The notes below the pieces were generated by a model. It was not told the DNA's origin and did not search any database. It was given only the letters and a program-made list of their open reading frames with translations. The position numbers were made by a program, and so were the translations under genes. A stretch of DNA of 64,000 bases. It comes from Chrysomallon squamiferum. Lineage: Eukaryota; Mollusca; Gastropoda; Neomphalida; Peltospiridae. The stretch lies in contig CM022678.1 in the NCBI GenBank assembly GCA_012295275.1, forward strand, positions 9,451,030 through 9,515,029, in the 5' to 3' direction. Shown piece after piece: positions 25,262 to 36,005 of the stretch; position 1 is the stretch's first letter; every line of letters begins with the position of its first letter.

Positions 25262-25393
25262 AGGTTAAATCAGCTTGTTAAGGATAAAAATATTCAAGAA
25301 ATTGTTGATAAAATACAAAGTCAAACTGACATTTTGGAACAAAGAGCAGCTCAAGTCTCCAGTAGAGTTGAAGTATTTGGTGCTGTCCAGCAG
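25262..25393 (+). CDS. IRAG/LRMP-like coiled-coil exon, copy 1
   Basis: A 132-bp, 44-codon exon (TTTTCAG acceptor, GTATTT donor, phase 0 both sides) continuing directly from the exon at 24735. It reads RLNQLVKDKNIQEIVDKIQS through DILEQRAAQVSSRVEVFGAV QQ. The A-x-x-x-(S/A)SR-x-E-x-(L/F)GAVxQ motif is diagnostic for the MRVI1/IRAG/LRMP family, where the next residues are ESR. A second copy with four amino-acid differences lies at 34624-34755. As both are symmetrical (0-0), they could be alternative or mutually exclusive exons. Confidence 0.85.
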
Positions 25394-25614
25394 GTATTTA
25401 AATACATTAGTCATTGTAAACCTTTCCATTTTGCTTCATTTTTTGACAAAATTCTATGCAAAATATTTTCTCTTATACTGAATTAAGCAGCCTACATGAA
25501 AATATAATACAATAAGGAATAATCATTAAGACAACTCATGAAATGACACAGCAATTATAAAAATAACAGATCACAGTCTGATTTTAAGTTCTTTTTACTT
25601 TTCTCTATCCTTTT

Positions 25615-25659
25615 ACTTTATTTTATTTTATTTTATTTTATTTTATTTTATTTATTTTT

Positions 25660-25698
<39 letters not shown>

Positions 25699-25700
25699 TA
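25615..25700. repeat. TTTTA/TTTA array
   Basis: A TTTTA run passing into a TTTA run, similar in type to those at 16275-16355 and 40036-40145. Confidence 0.95.
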
Positions 25701-26049
25701 AATATAAAAAGGAGTAATAACTAATAACCAGAGAATTCTACAAATAAAAGTCAGGACAAATATATTGTGTGTTTTTACAGGAGATGAGACTCAGTTGTAC
25801 AGTGACAATGACTTCATTCTCATAAAGTGTAGATTACAGTACAGAGAAGAATGTATTTCAGCTATAAAATAACAAAAATAAAATGCAGATGTGTAGAAGG
25901 ACATACTCTCTCACATATAGTTCTATTAACAAACACAGCTTTTTTAATACAAATATATTTTTACTGTTAAACAAATTATTATATGAAATTATATTTGAAT
26001 GTCTCATATATTTATCAGATATACCTTTTCTAAACCTTGCAGTAGTTAC

Positions 26050-27809
26050 AAAAATCTGTTTTTGACTTTTTGGGAAGGTTCTTATATGCAGCACTAGGAT
26101 TTAGTTGTCTGGCCTTGTGCTTGTCCAGACACACTACACACCTGCTGTTTGATGTGGACTCTTTCCAACTCGTGAGGTCTGTAATCTTGGAGGTGTTTGT
26201 CTGTGTACAGATGCACTTTCACTGGTAACAGACAGTGATAATTGCCCACAAGTTGATGGCAGAGTTTTTCAACAAACACATGGAATGTAAACACTCTTTG
26301 CCCCTGGGGATTATGCGGCTGATAAGGTCACATGATTACGTATGCATTATTCACAGCCCACGTAAAACACTTCATAATAAGACGACGTGGCCAGTTGTAA
26401 CGACGTCTGCTCTGATGCAGCTCAGTAAGTTGGTCATTTTTATGCATTGTAACTTTGGACAGCTTTTGGACATCCCACAGGAAGTCTTCTGTGCTCTTTA
26501 CTATCATATCTTTGTACATGTACTGGGTGAGGGTGGGCTATTAGTGCAGAAGTTACAAAATAAACAGGCTTTTTGTTGCACCAAACAATTGCTGCTACAA
26601 TTACAAAGAACAATAGTTCAAACTGCCTCATCTGATTTGATTTTTTGATTTGATCAATTTGTTTGGAAAAAGTTTGTGATTTGTAATGATTGGCAGATTC
26701 CTCTCTTTTCCAGCAAAAACTCACACAAATATACACTAGAGTAGAGTCTGTCTGTAAACACACAGTAATACTGGTCACAAAACAGTTCCAACATACAAAT
26801 AACAAGGTTTCCAGTCACACCAAGGTTTTCAACAGTTTCAGCATCCTTCCTGCAACCTGTGTATACTTCTGTATTTGAAAAGTAGCCATTCTCACTGTCA
26901 CAAACTAGGAAGGTGTTGATACTTTATCGGTTTATCTTTGTTATACTGATTTATAGATAGGGAGTTTTCTGTTGGAGTCTTGTAAAAATCTGTGCAAATC
27001 CAGATGTGATGGTCAAGACATTTTCCTTAGATCGCCAAAATTGTTCATAGCGGTCCTTGTGAATAAACATTTCCATTGCTACTCGACAGCCAAAAAATGT
27101 TTTTATCTTTGTTAGTGAACTAAACTATTTTGCAAACTGATGTGAGGGGTTTTGCTTCTCCAACATGTTCTGTCTGTATTAGTTTCAACAACAAAGAGCT
27201 GCCACAAATCATCTTTCCAGAATAAAGTCAAAAAGTCAGCAGGGCTGCTCTCATTATTGTTTGAATCTGGAATATTTCTGAGACCGGAGGTTTTTTTAGG
27301 ATTTAATTGTTTTTCACGTGTCACTTGTCCACTGAGACTGATCTACCTGATGCTGAGAATTCAGTCACACACCTCAACCACGGCCACACACCCTACCACA
27401 GCCACACCCCCTACCACGGCCACACCCACTAACAGGTTGTAAAACATCACCACCTGGGCTGTGATTATCAGCAGAATCACTTTCATTTTCACCTTCATTT
27501 GCATTTGTGTTATTATTATATGTATCATTGACAACATCATCATCATCACTCTCTTTGTTTTCAAAATCACTATTATTTCCACATTCAGACACTTCATTCT
27601 CATCCTCAGAATCTGACATTATCATTCGTAATGACTGCTTGGTTGTCACTTTCTTACCACTCATGTTTATGGCAAAAAATACTCCAAAAACTGCAATCGT
27701 TTGCCAAAAAAAATCATTGAAGCTTCCTGGCGGAAGTATGGCTGAGTATACAAGCGGGTGTATATACTGTATGTTCAGCCTGGAAAACTGACCTGGCAGG
27801 TTCAAAGGG
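26050..27809 (-). mobile_element. Decayed piggyBac-type transposon
   Basis: Minus-strand remnants of a piggyBac transposase in correct order. An acidic N-terminus (MSDSEDENEVSE, about 27620) comes first. Then DFLTLFWKDDLWQLFVVETN (about 27190-27240) matches the family's FxLFFxDELxxLIVxETN. A central part contains KKPVYFVTSALIAHP and CPKAVQSYNA (about 26440-26580). A shifted NDQL...YNWPRRLIMKCFTW...NNAYV follows (about 26330-26420). Last is a Cys-rich C-terminal tail (about 26120). Stops and frameshifts are numerous. At the 5' edge the minus strand reads TTAA then CCCTTTGAACC, as expected for a piggyBac end (TTAA at 27810-27813). No matching 3' terminus was found. Confidence 0.85.
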
Positions 27810-28067
27810 TTAATATATTTAACCTCTAAAGTTCAAATACATCATCAGCGATTATATCACTATATCCCTTTTCTTCCATAATAATAAAATCATTATCATC
27901 AGCTGTTGAAATCACCAATAAGACAGTTCGTGTTATTCTTATTCACAAATGACAACTATTCATTTTCAAGCTGGTCCAAAGCATCAGATGATGAATAATA
28001 TGAATACAAAACCAATTAAAATATTATCATCTGTGTGTAAAACCCTGCCTTCTGTGTCCAGCCACAT

Positions 28068-28530
28068 AAAACATTTACACTGTGATTCTATAATGTTTGT
28101 ATGTTTTAGTAGATAATTTATAAAACATTTACACTGTGATTTGATAATGTTTGTATGTTTTAGTTTGTATGTTTTAGTAGATAATTTATAAAACATTTAC
28201 ACTGTGATTTGATAATGTTTGTATGTTTTAGTAGATAATTTATAAAACATTTACACTGTGATTTGATAATGTTTGTATGTTTTAGTAGATAATTTATAAA
28301 ACATTTACACTGTGATTCTATAATGTTTGTATGTTTTAGTAGATAATTTATTTTATAAAAGATAATTTATAAAACATTTACACTGTGATTCAATAATGTT
28401 TGTATGTTTTAGTAGATAATTTATAAAACATTTACACTGTGATTGATAATGTTTGTATGTTTTAGTAGATAATTTATAAAACATTTACACTGTGATTCTA
28501 TAATGTTTATATGTTTTAGTAGATAATGTT
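28068..28530. repeat. 54-bp minisatellite, about eight copies
   Basis: A tandem array of a 54-bp AT-rich unit with the core AAAACATTTACACTGTGATT and GTATGTTTTAGTAGATAATT. Two copies carry small internal extensions. Intergenic or intronic. Confidence 0.95.
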
Positions 28531-28679
28531 TTATATATACACCTATACACCCAGATTTATACTGAGATAAAGAAACTCTGTTTTTAGTATATACTTTATA
28601 ATAAAGAATACTAATGTGTCATAATTAGTGATGTTTCAAGAAATGGTTTCTGAGCTTACTTACCACACCTCACTCATTA

Positions 28680-29045
28680 ATCTCTGTTCTTTTTAAAACT
28701 TAAGGGCTTAATTGTCTATGATTTTTGTTTGGGGTATTTTTACAAATGAGGAATTTACTGACATTTGTTCAACTGTTTTCACTTGATAACACTTGTCTTC
28801 CTCCAGTTTCCTATTGCACTGACTGAATTGGCTTGTCTCAGTCAGAGTTTGGCTTGTTTTGTGTGATCTTTGTTGTCTTCTTTCTGATGGCTGAGTTGTT
28901 ATGTTTGTGTTTCTGGCTTCTGTCCCATCCTCTCATAGTCTAAACAGCCTGCCCTCCATATACAATTTATCACCACTTAAAGTCGCTCGTTTCCTTTGTC
29001 TTCTTGCTGATTTGTAATCTGGATGCAGTAATTTTCTCCTACTTT
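28680..29045 (-). mobile_element. LINE ORF1 fragment related to element 1
   Basis: About 360 bp closely similar to 19345-19720, the ORF1/ORF2 junction of LINE element 1, in the same orientation (shared stretches include CAGCCTGCCCTCCATATACA). Both ends are truncated. It represents a separate insertion or a copied piece of the first. Confidence 0.85.
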
Positions 29046-29330
29046 GTTATGTGAATGACACAGTAATTTTTGCTATGTTGGGAAAATAAAGAAACAAACA
29101 TTCATAAGAATTTTCACTTAGAAACTATTCAGTAAGTCCTGTTACTTCATTTTTGAAATGTAGATAAATAAAGAAATAAAGAAATAAAATATTTGTTAAC
29201 TAAGGTAAAAATTAATTTTATTTAACATTAACTGTTTCTAATAGAGACAGAAATGAAATTCGGTTATTGAAGTCAGCGTGTATGATATTAAATATAAATG
29301 CAGAAAAAAATGAAAGTTTGAAATATATTA

Positions 29331-29334
<4 letters not shown>

Positions 29335-29380
<46 letters not shown>
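29335..29380. repeat. (ATT)n array
   Basis: A trinucleotide run ending five bases before the acceptor of the first EGF-like exon. Confidence 0.95.
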
Positions 29381-29386
29381 GTGTAG

Positions 29387-29518
29387 ATATAAATGAGTGT
29401 ACATCAACTGATGTCAGTATTACTAAGTGTACTGATACTTGTACTAACAGAATCAGTGGATTCACTTGTTCCTGTCTGGCTGGGAAGAAACTTGAAAATG
29501 ACCAGACAACATGTGTTA
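29387..29518 (+). CDS. Calcium-binding EGF-like exon 1
   Basis: A 132-bp exon with GTGTAG acceptor and GTAAGC donor, phase 1 at both ends, the usual arrangement for shuffled cbEGF exons. It reads (D)INECTSTDVSITKCTDTCTN, then RISGFTCSCLAGKKLENDQT TCV. The D-I-N-E-C start, six cysteines, Gly-Phe before CxC and the terminal D-x-x-TC are all present, so the module is intact. Such modules occur in fibrillin-like, matrix or receptor proteins. With only two damaged modules after it, the parent protein is unknown. It lies in the same orientation as the IRAG-like gene but does not belong to that family. Confidence 0.85.
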
Positions 29519-29754
29519 GTAAGCAGAATTTCTCATTACAAAATACAATAATGTAAAAATAAATTTTTAAATATTTTAAAAACAATTATATTTTGAAAAC
29601 TGAAGCAACTTATTTTGTAAAATTGGAAATTTTCATGATATTTAGATTATACTTTTAAGATAATTTTATACATTTTGTTTTATTATAAATACTGACACAA
29701 AAATTTGATTTTAATTTATTTATTTTCAAATTGGATTTTATTTTTCCCTCTCAG

Positions 29755-29923
29755 ACCATTGTCAGTGTAAAGCTGGCTGGGTGGTGTGTGATGTGAAAAC
29801 AACAGAGATGAATGTAGTGTTTCAACAGTTTCATGTCAAGCAAACAGCAACTGCAAAAACCTGCCAGTCTCCTATCATTTGAGTGTAAGACAGGATATCA
29901 CAACTTGTCAGATGAATGTGGAG
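29755..29923 (+). pseudogene. EGF-like exon 2, frameshifted
   Basis: A plus-strand exon with CTCTCAG acceptor and GTGAGT donor. It starts HCQCKAGWVVCDV, but near 29806 the frame must change to read DECSVSTVSCQANSNCKNLP, and again near 29879 to read ECKTGYHNLSDECG. With those two changes it resembles an EGF repeat with regular cysteines. As it stands it contains a stop. Its 169-bp length is one base off a multiple of three. It could be a decayed exon or a pair of assembly indels. Confidence 0.7.
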
Positions 29924-30009
29924 GTGAGTAGGATAAACTTAATAAATAGTTAATTACTCAATATTAAAAATGTGGTAACAAGTTGAAATTATAATGTTTT
30001 ATTCAATAA

Positions 30010-30330
30010 ACAGTTAAATGTAACAAATGATTTCTTATTATTTAATAAATAGTTACGTTAGAAATGATTTCTTATTTAATAAACAGTTACATGTTAGAAA
30101 TGATTTCTTATTATTTAATAAATAGTTACATGTTACAAATGATTTCTTATTATTTATGAAATAGTTACATGTTACAAATGATTTCTTATTATTTAATAAA
30201 CAGTTACATGTTAGAAATGATTTCTTATTATTTAATAAACAGTTATATGTTACAAATGATTTCTTATTATTTAATAAACAGTTACATGTTACAAATGATT
30301 TCTTATTATTTATGAAATAGTTAAATGATA
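30010..30330. repeat. 39-bp minisatellite, about eight copies
   Basis: A tandem array of a unit containing TTACAAATGATTTCTTATTATTTAATAAACAG (some with AGAAATG). The last units and about 200 bp of following sequence (30282-30520) recur at 34370-34608, beyond the TIR transposon. Confidence 0.92.
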
Positions 30331-31008
30331 GAAATGGTTAATGAATTTTGTAGATATTTTTGTGATTTCAATTACCAAAGAAAACAGAATGGATGCTTTA
30401 AACTGAAAAATTACATAGAAATGAGTTAATTAATATCTCAGTCACAAAACTAACTTTTTCTGCATTAAAATATAATAAATAAATAAATATAATAATAAAA
30501 ATATCATTTTTATACTTGTTAATAACTTTTTATTCAAAATAAAGAGAATGTTTATTGAACACAGAAGATCAGCTTTCAGTGACTAAGAAATTAACATTGT
30601 TAAAAACAACAAAAAAGAAACAAAAACAAACCCTGTTTGGTACCAGGTAACTTTATTTTTGCAGTTTGAGTCACATTAATTTTTAAGAACATTACCAGCA
30701 AAAGTAAATAAAGATTAAAATAAAAATTATGTTTTACAACTGATAATTAAACTATTATGAAACAGATATTTATTAATTCATTCATTCATGTAAAACATAC
30801 ATTTTTTTTATAGTTGAATGAATGCTTGGTATTATTTTTTTAACTACCAATGAGAAAAGCTACATCTGTTATTGTTATTTTTTAATTGTGACAAAATTTG
30901 ATAAAATTATAAACTATTTTATTTTCATTTGTGTGAGAATGTGATAAAATTGTAAATTATTTTGTTGTGACAAAATATAATAAAGTTATAAAAATATTTT
31001 ATGTTCAG

Positions 31009-31125
31009 TTGTGACAGTGCTGCAGTGAACAGTTCGTGTGAACAGGGCTGCAGGGTGCATGACACAGTGGAGCAGTGTTTGTGTAGAAATGTTTACCTTG
31101 AATTCAGACAACAAAACATGCTCAG
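31009..31125 (+). pseudogene. EGF-like exon 3, frameshifted
   Basis: A plus-strand exon with ATGTTCAG acceptor and GTGAGT donor. It reads CDSAAVNSSCEQGCRVHDTV EQCLCRN, then needs a one-base shift near 31098 to read LNSDNKTCS, the normal end of an EGF module. The entry phase also disagrees with the previous exon. Six cysteines are present across the two frames, so it was a genuine EGF repeat, now damaged or misassembled. Confidence 0.7.
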
Positions 31126-31521
31126 GTGAGTCAGTTCTATCTGGTTCTCAGGTTAAATTGTTCACTTCAAGCATTCTTAGTTTATTCATATTTCCAGTGT
31201 AAGTTTTATCTCTTTGAATCTGAATGGTCAGCATTTCTACCATTATCTGTTCTTTTGAAAAAAAATGTATTAATAATGTCCTACTCATTATATAATCAGC
31301 AATCAGTTTGCAACTTATGTATGCATTAGTAGCTTTTGTGCTATTCAAATAGTTAAGTTTAAATTCTTAGTTCTGGAATTAAGAAAAATTTCAATGCAGT
31401 TATTCCTGTTTCAGAAACTTGTCAGAATTTATGAATAAATTTTATTAATAATAGTTACATCTGTGTAACTGAAACTTGATTAATTTTAGAAATGCTCAGA
31501 ACTTATGAATTTTAAATTTCA

Positions 31522-34355
31522 GGGTCATTCCGTGTCAAATCACCCAATGGTTTAAACCCGACCGTCTCAGATTTTTATGAAACTTGGTATACTTGTTGAC
31601 TGGGATCCCACAGCACAAAATCTGAAATTTTAGCTCAATCAGATCAGTGGTTGGGGAGATACGGCCCACCGAATTTTGAGATTTTTGCCAAAAATGGGTG
31701 TGACCACCAACCTTAGAACCCTCATATCTCAGGAACTACTGGGCCAATCTTCATAAAACTGGTATTGTTAGAAAGGCAAAATGACAAATCTGCCATTTTT
31801 GTTTAGTTTGGAAAATATTGGAGTACCTTGACCTTTTGACCTTTGCTATGACCTTGAAATTGACCGTGTGGATCACGTGATCTTGAGATGACCTTTATTG
31901 AAATTTAATCTCCCACATGTTAACTAAAACATATAAAAGTTTCCTGGGTGTAATATTTTTTGTTTAGCCACAATATAGATTTAAAAAATGCACATACATG
32001 AAAATAACACCTTTTCAGCCATTAACATCTGATTAACTAAAACCTGAATGATCAATTCTGGATGCTAGGAATCACCATCTCTCTTGATCATCGAGTAAGA
32101 CATTGTAGGCCTACCTGTATGCATAAAGTTCACATATAAAAGATTCCTGGGTATAATATTTTTTGTTTAGCCATAATAGAGATTTAAAAAAATACATACC
32201 TGCATGGATGATTGATACAATGCATTACAATGTACATTTTCTCTGAGACTAAAAACTCATCTTTGGAGTTAAAACCCACCTGACATGTCTGAAGGAATGC
32301 CTGAAGGAATGCCTGAAGGATATGAAAAGATGCCAAATGGCATGACATGTTCTACACAATCAGGCTCAAAGGGTTAACAGGAAGTGATGCTTCAGGCAGG
32401 TCAGGAATTCCTTTAGATCCCCTGGTGCAATCCCCATTGAGCACATGGCAATTAGAAGTTTAAGAAAAAGAAGTTTCTTCATCTGCATTTCTTTGACAAT
32501 TTGAAGCTTTTTAACTTGGACACAATGTCAGATGTTGATATATAAATAATATTTTTATTTCATAAAACCTATTAAGTAATTTTATCATGTCATGTGGGCC
32601 TTGCCATTGGTTTTGAACAAGGTTTCAGTCAACAACAGTACAACCCAGTCTGAAATCAGACGTCATCAAGTGATGTACTGCATAATGTATTTGTACACCC
32701 AGTCTTCGGCACAGAGTATGAACAAGGTCTACTTCACCTTAATAAACTGTGATTTATACTTGAGAAGATTGACATAAATGCCCAAGACTTGTGGGCCTTT
32801 GGCAATAACACATGTACTCTACTGCCATTTTATGACCTGCTTAACTTTACTGAAACGGTTTCAGCACTGACTTTGTTCTATTGAATTGAAGGTGCAGGCC
32901 AATAATGAAAATCCTTATTTCTTCCAAGGCTAACTGCAGCTTTAACTCTCCTGAAAATGTGTGTTATCAACACCATCATATCAAAAAGGAGTTGTTGCGA
33001 AGTGTATGGAAAACTGAGGAAGTCGAACTCCTCACTCTTTGAAGTGGGATCGAAACACGGGACATCAAGAGTATCATGAACAAGAACTTTTCATCAAATT
33101 TTCAACATTGCAGAAAAACTGTTGTGATCCCCTTAATCGCCACCCTGAGCAAGCACGCACTAGATCTTTAAGAATTGTTAGCATGGGCACTTACAAATGC
33201 TTAGTAAATCCTCCAAAGACACTAGTGCCAGGAGACAAGTTGTGCTGTGACTGTCTGATTACCCTTCAGAAATCAAAAGTCCTGCAGAAGATGGCTTTAG
33301 TATGGGTGGTATTACAATGGGAGAATTTGGTGATAACTTGCCAGACAAACCGCTGGTTGTTGTTTCCCCAGAAAAGGACTTTGATTTGAATTCTATTCTG
33401 TCGAGTTTAGGCGAAACTCCTGTCAAACTCCATTCTCTAGCACATTCCAGTAAATGAATGAAAGGACAGAAAAAAACTAGCATCAGCTACAGTAACATTA
33501 AAATGACATCATAATGTCTGAATCCTACCCAGAGCATGTGCAAATCTTGATTTTGTCACCCTTTACCATTGAAAGGACAATGAATTGAAGGAGGAAATAA
33601 TCCAATTTTATGAAAGTGATGAGAACAGTAGAATGTGTCTGGGAATGAAGGATACAGTGAGCATTTGAAACAAACATAGTGAGACGGTTAAGCATCAGAA
33701 ACACCTAGTTCTCTCAGATTTATGTGAACTTTATGCATACATGTAGGCCTACAATGTCTTACTCGATGATCAAGAAAGATGGTGATCCCTAGCATCCAGA
33801 ATTGATCATTCAGGTTTTAGTTAATCAGATGTTAATGGCTGAAAAGGTGTTATTTTCATGTATGTGCATTTTTTTAAAATAATATTGTGGCTAAACAAAA
33901 AATATTACACCCAGGAAACTTTTATATGTTTTAGTTAACATGTGGGAGATTAAATTTCAATAAAGGTCATCTCAAGATCACGTGATCCACACGGCCAATT
34001 TCAAGGTCATAGCAAAGGTCAAAAGGTCAAGGTACTCCAATATTTTCCAAACTAAACAAAAATGGCAGATTTGGAATCCTTGTCATTTTGCCTTTCTAAC
34101 AATACCAATTTTATGAAGATTGGCCCAGTAGTTCCTGAGATATAAGGGTTCTAAGGTTGGTGGTCACACCCATTTTTGGCAAAAATCTCAAAATTCGGTG
34201 GGCCGTATCTCTCACACCACTGGTCTGATTGCGCTAAAATTTCAGATTTGGTGCTGTGGGATCACAGTCAACAAGTATACCAAGTTTTATAAAAATCTGA
34301 GACGGTCGGGTTTAAATTTCTTTTTTTTTTGGGTGATTTGACACGGAATGACCCT
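31522..34355. mobile_element. 2.83-kb DNA transposon with about 620-bp TIRs
   Basis: Both ends are inverted copies: the left begins AGGGTCATTCCGTGTCAAAT and the right ends with its reverse complement. Similarity continues inward for about 620 bp (left 31522-32136, right 33721-34355) with scattered differences and small indels. Flanking bases are TTC on both sides (31519-31521 and 34356-34358), so a 3-bp target duplication is possible but not proven. The roughly 1.6-kb core contains a plus-strand ORF fragment (33039-33457). No DDE transposase was recognised, so this may be a non-autonomous or decayed member of a long-TIR family. Confidence 0.93.
33039..33457 (+). pseudogene. Transposon-borne Cys-rich ORF, frameshifted, unknown family
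   Basis: Inside the TIR element. The first frame (ATG 33039) contains NCCDPLNRHPEQARTRSLRI and PKTLVPGDKLCCDCLITLQ, with CC...H and CxxC spacing suggestive of metal binding. Near 33255-33268 the open frame changes by one base and continues as SEIKSPAEDGFSMGGITMGE through DLNSILSSLGETPVKLHSLA to TGA at 33455. I recall similar CCDP...LxPGxKLCxxC...LGxSPxK arrangements in uncharacterised invertebrate proteins, but cannot verify this here. No catalytic residues are identifiable. The product, if once expressed, may be a fragment of a transposon-encoded DNA-binding protein. Confidence 0.65.
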
Positions 34356-34623
34356 TTCTTATTATTTAATAAACAGTTACATGTTAGAAAGGATTTCTTA
34401 TTATTTATGAAATAGTTAAATGATAAAAATGATTGATGAATTTTGTACATATTTTTGTGATTTTAATTACCTAAGAAAACAGAATGGATGTTTTAAACTG
34501 AAAAATTACATAGAAATGAGTTAATTAATATCTCAGTCCCAAAATTAACTTTTCTGTATTAAAATATAACAAATAAATAAATATAATAATAAAAATATCA
34601 TTTTCTACTTGATATATTTTCAG

Positions 34624-34755
34624 AAATTAAATCGGCTTGTTAAGGATAAAAATATTCAAGAAATTGTTGATAAAATACAAACTCAGATTGACATTTTGGA
34701 ACAAAGAGCAGCTCAAGTCTCCAGTAGAGTTGAAGTATTTGGTGCTGTCCAGCAG
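34624..34755 (+). CDS. IRAG/LRMP-like coiled-coil exon, copy 2
   Basis: A 132-bp exon with TATTTTCAG acceptor and GTATTT donor, phase 0 at both ends. It reads KLNRLVKDKNIQEIVDKIQT then a stretch ending SSRVEVFGAVQQ. It differs from the copy at 25262-25393 at four residues (R/K, Q/R, S/T, T/I), and the first roughly 100 bp of downstream intron are also shared. The reading frame is fully preserved, which argues for either recent duplication or use as an alternative exon. The sequence upstream of it matches 30282-30520 rather than the region upstream of copy 1. Confidence 0.82.
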
Positions 34756-35759
34756 GTATTTAAATACATTAGTCATTGTAAACCTTTCCATTTTATTTCA
34801 GTTTTAAATATTTCCTCAGTCTTTCACAAAATTCTATGCAAAATATTTTCTATTATCCTGAATTAAGCGTCATACATGAAAATATATTTGTGTTTTTGTA
34901 AACTGAAAATTAATAGAATCAGTGTAAACCTTGTAATAATTTGCATGCCAGCCTAACAGAGTAGTGAACAGAACATTTGTATAAATTTGTAATTTTCTGT
35001 TATAGATATCTCACTCTAAACTGAAATACAAACATTTATTACTTCATTTGGTAGAGCTAAAGATATTTACAGTATTTTGAAATTTGGTATAATGGAATGG
35101 ATGGAAGTTTGGTGGATTTGAGAGGTTGTACAGATGCATAAATTGGCTTGAAAGATTTATCTTCTTTTCTTATTTTATCACATGCATGTGTAATGTTGTC
35201 TTTGTTTTAAATACATTTTAAAATATACCTTACTGATCATTATTGTAACTATTACCTGAATGCATATATTTCATTAATGGCAAAAATTAAATTACATTAA
35301 AGTGGCAGGAAAGAATATTACAATTAAATGTTTTAATTAATCGAATAATTTATCATAAATGATGTAACTATAATGACTGTTAAGATTAATTAAAGATTCT
35401 CAGAATAATCTCAAATGTATTTTCATCATGTAAGTATATTAGTATTTCAAGTAGAATCTGAATTAGAAAACCATTTTCTTACTGTCTGTTGTAATACTAT
35501 ATAGGTTTAAAATGTTTATTTACTTAATATTCCTGGCAGTCATCTTAAACTGGACTAAAGGATAGCATGAATATCAAATCTTACCAAGTTACATAATTAT
35601 TCAAATATATTAAAAAAATATTTTTCATAAGCTCTTTTACTGATATATTGCTGTTTTAATCCTTTTATATCAAAGTTAAAAAATAATATTAAACTGATTG
35701 AAATTAAGAATTTAAATATATTTAATAAATTATTTTTATTATTAATATTGTATGGGAAA

Positions 35760-36005
35760 AATAAAACTCTTCTTGCTAAGACAGTGAAATGCAGTTAGAG
35801 CTGACAACAAAAATTCCACTTGCACTTTATTTTATGTTTAGTTTCTTAATGAATATTATATTTTGTTGTAGGATCCTAGACAACAGAATCAAGCTGCCTC
35901 AGAAAAGATTAACTAGAGCACCAGAATGCTATTATTTCACAGTCTTCCCTGTCCAGAGAAAGCTCAACACTTTCAAGAGAAAATCTGTAAGATCATAAAA
36001 TCAAT
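35760..36005 (+). other. Possible exon, unrecognised
   Basis: A TTTTGTTGTAG acceptor at about 35870 precedes non-repetitive sequence with an open frame (ILDNRIKLPQKRLTRAPECY...). A second candidate acceptor (TTATTTCACAG) precedes SSLSRESSTLSRENL, ending at a TAAG. None joins copy 2 of the coiled-coil exon in phase to give the ESR motif expected next in the IRAG family, so I leave it unassigned. Confidence 0.3.

Noticed and set aside
25785-25850. Possible next IRAG exon reading EMRLSCTVTM after an ACAG acceptor
   Set aside because: E-x-R-x-S resembles the expected ESRxS start, but the frame stops after 14 codons and the rest of the conserved helix is absent; too weak to call.
27984-28530. CRISPR-like array of regular repeats
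   Set aside because: Units are directly adjacent tandem copies without unique spacers, in a eukaryotic context.
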